DNA from: an uncultured Christensenella sp.
GTDB lineage: Bacteria > Bacillota > Clostridia > Christensenellales > Borkfalkiaceae
Assembly (NCBI GenBank): GCA_905203015.1
Contig: CAJKUC010000023.1
Location: 1 to 10,355, forward strand
DNA length: 10,355 bases
Direction: 5' to 3'
Of this stretch, positions 7,396 to 10,355 are shown piece after piece. Within the stretch, counting starts at the first letter, position 1. Each line of letters starts with the position of its first letter. The notes beneath the pieces are model-generated. The model saw only the letters and a list, made by a program, of their open reading frames with translations, ran no database searches and was not told the DNA's origin. Position numbers and translations under genes: made by a program.

Positions 7396-7449
7396 AAAGT
7401 CTTGATTTTCACAACAAAAACCGATTATTCCCGCCCTGCCGCCACGGTT

Positions 7450-7698
7450 TCAGTAAATGTACTTTCTTGTGTACATTGTACACGGCAACCGTTTACCGTC
7501 TATTCTTTTGCGCCGTGCAAAATACGCTTCATATTCCAGATCGATCAGCGCGTTTCTTGCGTAATATGTATCGTGGCTATACATTGAATTTCCTTCAACG
7601 TTATTGCAACCGATTAACAATTCTTGTTTCACTATAAACTCTTTTGTCCGATACACATTGCTTGCGTCGTCCGCAAAGTCCGGTATAAACTGCTTCAC
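7450..7698 (-). CDS. 82-residue hypothetical protein, translationally coupled
   Basis: I place the start at GTG 7698, which overlaps the TGA of the preceding gene in a GTGA junction. AAGGAGG lies upstream at correct spacing, inside the end of that gene. A longer reading from 7785 would overlap the upstream gene by 91 bases and lacks a site. The product is soluble, rich in Tyr, Arg and acidic residues (TYYARNALIDLEYEAYFARRKR), with two Cys far apart, and matches no family I recognise. Tight coupling to a sigma-like protein suggests a regulatory partner, but that is inference. Confidence 0.7.
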   Translation of the reverse strand: MKQFIPDFADDASNVYRTKEFIVKQELLIGCNNVEGNSMYSHDTYYARNALIDLEYEAYFARRKRIDGKRLPCTMYTRKYIY

Positions 7699-8006
7699 CT
7701 TGAATATCCTCCTTTTAAAATTTCTTTTTGCAAAAATACAAGTAATCGTTTGTTGAGTATTTGTACATATTCCGGCGTACAACACAGTTCAAGCGAAAAA
7801 CCTTCTTGCGTGAGATTTCGCACATACAGTCCGTTATATATGTCGTAAAGCAACGGAGAGGCGGAACGTACCATTTCGTTATACCGCCGCACTTTTTCCA
7901 CTACTTTACTTACGCCCACCGCACGTCCCGCTTCATCAAAAGCTTGTTTGCGCGTGTAGTAATAACGCACTTCTTTTAAATCCTCTCTGATTTCTTCCAA
8001 AGTCAT
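7695..8006 (-). CDS. Sigma-region-4-like (DUF1492-type) small regulator
   Basis: The 103-residue product has an N-terminal helical part (EEIREDLKEVRYYYTRKQAF) and a C-terminal helix-turn-helix-like part (LYVRNLTQEGFSLELCCTPEYVQILNKRL). This resembles sigma factor region 4 and the small phage regulators often annotated DUF1492 or ArpU-like. In phages such proteins activate late transcription or act with another sigma-like partner. ATG 8006 has GAGGTG at good spacing. It follows another sigma-4-like gene by 37 bases and overlaps the next gene by 4 bases. The assignment is by pattern resemblance, so the family name is tentative. Confidence 0.75.
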   Translation of the reverse strand: MTLEEIREDLKEVRYYYTRKQAFDEAGRAVGVSKVVEKVRRYNEMVRSASPLLYDIYNGLYVRNLTQEGFSLELCCTPEYVQILNKRLLVFLQKEILKGGYSR

Positions 8007-8043
8007 TTTTACACCTCGTTGTACTTGTTTTTCAGAAGTTTAA

Positions 8044-8532
8044 TCAAACCCCTTCACTTATTAGAGAATTTTCAGGGGCTTGTGGGGGTGTTTTTTCAAA
8101 AAAATTTTCCTTTTTTTCTAAAATTTTTCTAAGCCTATGTAAAATTCCTTCTACTCGATCGTTAATAGACCATCTTGTAACGCCTTCTTCGCGCGCAATT
8201 TCAGCCTGCGACATATTTTTCACGAACAATTTGTACACCGTCTGCTTTTGAATCGGTGTCAGAGTTTGTAGTGCTTTTTTCAATGTTTTCAGCATTGATT
8301 TTCTCCTTTTTATCTCATCTTTTTCTTCAAAAATACGATCGATATCCGAATCGGCATCGGCTAAATCATATCCGGCTTCTACCATCTCATCAAACGAAAC
8401 CGTATGATATTTTTCATTCCATTCGCTTCTCCATTCTTTTTGTTTTTCCTCGCGGTACGCGCTTGCCTGCGCTTCCGTTACTTCCACGTACACTTTCTGT
8501 CCGTCTGCATTTTTTACGTAAATTTTTACCAT
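8044..8532 (-). CDS. Sigma-70-family region-4-like transcription factor
   Basis: The 162-residue product has a short beta-type start (MVKIYVKNADGQKVYVEV), a charged linker and a C-terminal region-4-like helix-turn-helix at about residues 88-140. There, TLTPIQKQTVYKLFVKNMSQ is followed by AEIAREEGVTRWSINDRVEGILHRL, the pattern of the -35-recognition domain. No region 2 is visible, so it probably acts as a regulator or partial sigma rather than a complete sigma factor. Such proteins are frequent in clostridial prophages and mobile elements. ATG 8532 has GGAGGA 7 bases upstream, but that site lies in the 3' arm of a long hairpin (8541-8583), so translation may be controlled. It is the likely switch for the downstream operon. 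Confidence 0.85.
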   Translation of the reverse strand: MVKIYVKNADGQKVYVEVTEAQASAYREEKQKEWRSEWNEKYHTVSFDEMVEAGYDLADADSDIDRIFEEKDEIKRRKSMLKTLKKALQTLTPIQKQTVYKLFVKNMSQAEIAREEGVTRWSINDRVEGILHRLRKILEKKENFFEKTPPQAPENSLISEGV

Positions 8533-8540
8533 TGTTTTGT

Positions 8541-8583
8541 CCTCCGACTTTGATTTTTGTTTATAAAAATCACTTGTCGGAAG
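8541..8583 (-). promoter_or_regulatory. Hairpin sequestering the ribosome site of the sigma-like gene
   Basis: On the minus-strand transcript, CTTCCGAC pairs with GTCGGAGG (8 pairs, one a G-U), then a small internal loop, then TGATTTTT pairs with AAAAATCA (8 perfect pairs) around a 6-base loop. The 3' arm includes the GGAGG ribosome site. The left arm CCGACAAG could instead pair with CTTGTCGG of the upstream terminator, which would free the site. Confidence 0.65.
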
Positions 8584-8641
8584 ACTGATTCTCTTACCGT
8601 AAATTTACCGACCGTTTGTTTTTCGCTCGTTTTCAGACATT

Positions 8642-8700
8642 AAAAAAAGACCGCCGACAAGCGAGATCTATCTTTTTGTAGATATTCTCGTTTGTCGGCA
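8642..8700 (-). terminator. Strong intrinsic terminator before the sigma-like gene
   Basis: On the minus strand a stem of 14 positions (8699-8686 with 8666-8653, one A-C mismatch) plus inner pairs closes an A-rich loop, followed shortly by seven T (8648-8642). It would end transcription from the SOS-type promoter after the zinc-ribbon gene, so expression of the sigma-like gene needs read-through, antitermination or its own promoter. Confidence 0.85.
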
Positions 8701-8825
8701 GCCTCTCGTCTGTTCTTCCGGTTAAACCGCCGCGCTATTATATGGTTTAAACAGGTTTTATAATTGTCGCTGTTTCAGACCGACCTGCTATGCCGTATAA
8801 CCTTCGCTATTAAATTGTATCAATT
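8701..8825 (-). other. Non-coding leader, possible small RNA or attenuator region
   Basis: No gene is supported here. A TATAAT lies at 8742-8737 on the minus strand without a good -35, so a transcript of roughly 90 bases ending at the terminator is possible but weakly supported. TTAAACC and GGTTTAA can form a 7-bp stem around it. Just after the zinc-ribbon stop there is an imperfect palindrome (CAATTT / AAATTG with 3 bases between). Confidence 0.35.
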
Positions 8826-9041
8826 TTAATCGTTGTTCATAAACAATAAAACTTGTCCTTCCGGTGCGTATGTTTTTGAATTTAAACAACGCCGACTTGT
8901 GATTTCGGCTTCTGTTTTCGAGCCGCAATTCGGGCATACGAAATGAATCTTTTTATCATCGCCAAGCCACGTATACGATGTTTTAAAACAATTTATACAC
9001 CCGAATAGCACATACCCGCCTTTAAAATTTCTTCCCGCCAA
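8826..9041 (-). CDS. Small zinc-ribbon protein
   Basis: The 71-residue product carries two Cys pairs, CINC (15-18) and CPNC (36-39), about 18 residues apart, the spacing of a zinc ribbon, plus a fifth Cys at 52. Nothing indicates enzymatic activity; a DNA, RNA or protein-binding role is likely. I prefer TTG 9041 because GAGGTGAT, an 8-base match to the 16S 3' end, lies at correct distance; it overlaps the alternative ATG 9047 and GTG 9050, which would be too close. It is the first gene after the LexA-boxed promoter, so it would be the first product of induction, and a terminator follows it. Confidence 0.7.
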   Translation of the reverse strand: MAGRNFKGGYVLFGCINCFKTSYTWLGDDKKIHFVCPNCGSKTEAEITSRRCLNSKTYAPEGQVLLFMNND

Positions 9042-9099
9042 AATCATCACCTCTCTTACTTTTTTACTCTTTAATCTTTAAAAACGTTGATTTTTGAAA

Positions 9100-9108
9100 T
9101 TATTTCAT
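9100..9108 (-). other. Two-codon mini-ORF (Met-Lys-stop) with a perfect ribosome site
   Basis: ATGAAATAA is preceded by AAGGAG with exactly 8 bases spacing, as good as any gene here. It lies in the leader between the promoter and the zinc-ribbon gene, inside the near-palindrome TGAAATAATTTCA. It could be a ribosome-stalling or stand-by leader, or the remnant of a gene start. Confidence 0.4.
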
Positions 9109-9137
9109 GGATTTTTCTCCTTTTTATTGAAAGTATA

Positions 9138-9151
9138 CGAATATTTGTTCG
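9138..9151 (-). promoter_or_regulatory. LexA-type (SOS box) operator
   Basis: The minus strand reads CGAACAAATATTCG, 13 of 14 positions of the Bacillus-type consensus CGAACRNRYGTTYG. The symmetry extends to ATACGAA/TTCGTAT. It begins 7 bases after the -10 box and so covers the transcription start, a standard place for repression. An operator for a different repressor remains possible. Confidence 0.7.
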
Positions 9152-9157
9152 TATTTT

Positions 9158-9186
9158 ATTATAGCATTTTTTACCTTGTTTATCAA
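9158..9186 (-). promoter_or_regulatory. Sigma-A-type promoter for the element operon
   Basis: Minus strand: -35 TTGATA (9186-9181), 17-bp spacer, -10 TATAAT (9163-9158), with an extended TGC before the -10. It is the best promoter in the window and drives leftward transcription into the mini-ORF and zinc-ribbon gene. Confidence 0.88.
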
Positions 9187-9228
9187 ATTCAAAATGCAAT
9201 CGAGATTACATTTCATCTGTCTTTTCTA

Positions 9229-9261
9229 TAAAAAATCTCTCGCCTTTTCAGCGAGAGATTT
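9229..9261 (-). terminator. Intrinsic terminator of the WYL regulator gene
   Basis: A perfect 11-bp stem (AAATCTCTCGC / GCGAGAGATTT) with a 7-base loop continues into a run of six T on the minus strand, 13 bases after the regulator's stop codon. It separates the regulator from the SOS-promoted unit. Confidence 0.9.
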
Positions 9262-9274
9262 AAATAATCGTTTC

Positions 9275-10252
9275 TCAATATGCCGCTTTGATTTTATCTA
9301 CAAAATCTTCAAATTCTTTTACCGCGTTCACCGGGGCTGTTATACGTATTTTCCCTTGCGAACCCGCTATCCAAAGATAAAAAGGCTTTGATAACCGCAC
9401 CGCGACTTCCGTCGCATACATATTTTCCGATATTTCAAAAATATCTACCTTACCGAATTTATCGAAAATTTCGGATAACAAATCTGAATGAACCCGAAGC
9501 GTTATATTTTGTAATTCTCCGTCAAACATCGAAAATACTTGCCGCCGATACTCTTCCGTATCAAAATTTTCGTAATCGCTACGCGGCGTGCGTTTTGTTT
9601 TTTCAATTGTTACTTCGTCCATTTTATCCAGACGATACGTCGATAAATTATCATGTCCTTCCGTAAAACAAAGCAAATAGTAATTGTCTTTATTCCACAT
9701 CATCGCCACGGGATCGGCGATATAAATCTCACCGTTCCTGCGATACGCTTTTTTATAATCGGCTGTATAATCGAAATATTTGAAAGAAATCTGACAGTTA
9801 TTTTTAATCGCGTAATCTATCGAGTCGATCGTATAAATAATATGCCCGCCGTCAAGGCTTTCCGCCGCGGGAAAGATAACTTTATCCGAAATCGACTTTG
9901 CCAAAGGCGCGCCCAACAATGTCTTTGATAATTTTGCAATCAAATTATTTTTTTGTGCCGCCGATAGTTTCGACGCCTTAATTACATCCGCAAGCATTAC
10001 TACTTCCGCCGTATCCACAGGGCGATTATCCACATAATAATAAATATGTTTTTTACGGACTTGCGCCACCTCGTACCCTGCTTTATTCAGCGTTCTTATA
10101 TTGCTTGCTATTACCCGCGGTATCACGCTGATACCCCGTTTTTGCAATTCTTCTTGCAATTCATCGGCGTTTAATGCGTGATTTTCATCCGTTTGATTGT
10201 ACAATATATCCCATAATACAAGCAACTTTATCTGATTGTTATCTATTTCCAT
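9275..10252 (-). CDS. WYL-domain transcriptional regulator
   Basis: The 325-residue product has an N-terminal winged helix-turn-helix (about 1-65, with ADELQEELQKRG and VIASNIRTLNKAGYEV), a linker, and a WYL domain at about 140-215. There DNYYLLCF stands for the usual W-Y-L core, with Tyr replacing Trp, followed by STYRLDKM. A WCX-type C-terminal domain (about 245-325) includes ITLRVHSDL and LWIAGSQGKIRITAP. WYL proteins are ligand- or nucleic-acid-sensing regulators, often next to defence islands and mobile elements and linked to DNA-damage responses. No Shine-Dalgarno site precedes ATG 10252 and an in-frame TGA lies just upstream, so the start is fixed but initiation is atypical. It starts 27 bases after the preceding stop and ends in its own terminator. 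Whether it belongs to host or element is not decided here. Confidence 0.9.
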   Translation of the reverse strand: MEIDNNQIKLLVLWDILYNQTDENHALNADELQEELQKRGISVIPRVIASNIRTLNKAGYEVAQVRKKHIYYYVDNRPVDTAEVVMLADVIKASKLSAAQKNNLIAKLSKTLLGAPLAKSISDKVIFPAAESLDGGHIIYTIDSIDYAIKNNCQISFKYFDYTADYKKAYRRNGEIYIADPVAMMWNKDNYYLLCFTEGHDNLSTYRLDKMDEVTIEKTKRTPRSDYENFDTEEYRRQVFSMFDGELQNITLRVHSDLLSEIFDKFGKVDIFEISENMYATEVAVRLSKPFYLWIAGSQGKIRITAPVNAVKEFEDFVDKIKAAY

Positions 10253-10279
10253 TTTTTGTCATGAGCATTCGTCTTTGTA

Positions 10280-10355
10280 TTATCTTATATTTTTATACAG
10301 CGGTCCGTAGGCGGCGCAGGCGCGGTAGTCCTGCCCTTCTTTGTCCATTCCGAAC
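10280..10355 (-). CDS. C-terminal end of an unidentified gene, 5' part beyond the window
   Basis: The last 24 codons and TAA are visible, ending DYRACAAYGPLYKNIR. The codons GCC, TAC, CGC and CTG contrast with the GCG/ACG-rich element genes, except for the final six, which turn AT-rich. That is compatible with a host gene whose 3' end marks an integration junction, but the tail is too short to identify. The frame is chosen for its length, composition and close spacing to the next gene. Confidence 0.5.
   Translation of the reverse strand, partial: FGMDKEGQDYRACAAYGPLYKNIR

Noticed and set aside
7469..7483. Palindrome GTGTAC-ATT-GTACAC as an operator
   Set aside because: It lies inside the coding end of the 82-residue gene with no promoter nearby; probably chance.
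7450..7785. Longer version of the 82-residue protein starting at 7785
   Set aside because: It would overlap the sigma-like gene by 91 bases and lacks a ribosome site, whereas GTG 7698 has AAGGAGG at proper spacing.
8599..8608. Palindrome GTAAATTTAC as an operator of the sigma-like gene
   Set aside because: Short AT-rich palindrome without a recognisable promoter around it.
8583..8700. CRISPR-like repeats from the recurring CCGACAAG / CTTGTCGG pieces
   Set aside because: Only a few short copies, explained by two RNA hairpins; no regular repeat-spacer pattern.

Overview
The window looks like one end of an integrated, prophage-like or conjugative-like element in a Gram-positive (Firmicutes/Clostridia-type) genome. 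The signs are strong AAGGAGG-type ribosome sites, a sigma-A-type promoter, a Gram-positive lipoprotein signal, GTG and TTG starts, and phage-type sigma-region-4 proteins. Every supported gene is on the minus strand, so transcription runs from high to low coordinates. Codon use in the left 7 kb favours NCG codons (GCG, ACG, TCG, CCG). No rRNA, tRNA, CRISPR array, transposase, integrase, replication, capsid or tail gene was seen.

Layout in transcription order. At 10355-10280 lies the 3' end of an unidentified gene whose GCC/TAC/CTG codons differ from the rest; it may be host. At 10252-9275 is a WYL-domain transcription regulator, closed by a clear intrinsic terminator (9261-9229). At 9186-9158 is a near-consensus promoter. 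A palindrome matching the Bacillus-type LexA (SOS) box at 13 of 14 positions (9151-9138) lies over the expected transcription start, followed by a two-codon mini-ORF with a perfect ribosome site. Next come a small zinc-ribbon protein (9041-8826), a structured leader with a strong terminator (8700-8642) and a hairpin hiding a Shine-Dalgarno site (8583-8541). Then follow two successive sigma-region-4-like proteins (8532-8044 and 8006-7695), a translationally coupled small protein (7698-7450), a mostly non-coding 300-bp stretch, and two small lysine-rich cytosolic proteins with duplicated N-termini (7150-6848, 6832-6431).

The distal part is an envelope module: an exported Ig-like (BIG2-type) protein (6336-5332), a paralogous lipoprotein (5225-4233), a membrane-anchored beta-rich protein (4193-3603), a large protein with an N-terminal signal anchor and a C-terminal membrane segment (3602-2157), a 44-residue membrane peptide (2153-2019), and a multi-spanning membrane P-loop ATPase (2053 to beyond base 1). 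Three consecutive exported proteins end in the same short beta-strand motif, resembling the first strand of a BIG2 domain that is then cut off. This suggests strand-exchange assembly into a surface filament or virion-like structure.

As a working model (inference), this is an SOS-inducible element whose sigma-like proteins switch on an operon building a membrane ATPase-powered extracellular structure, perhaps a filamentous-phage-like particle, a pilus or a DNA/protein transfer device. No gene in the envelope module could be matched to a named family with certainty, so the module is the best candidate in this window for an undescribed system.
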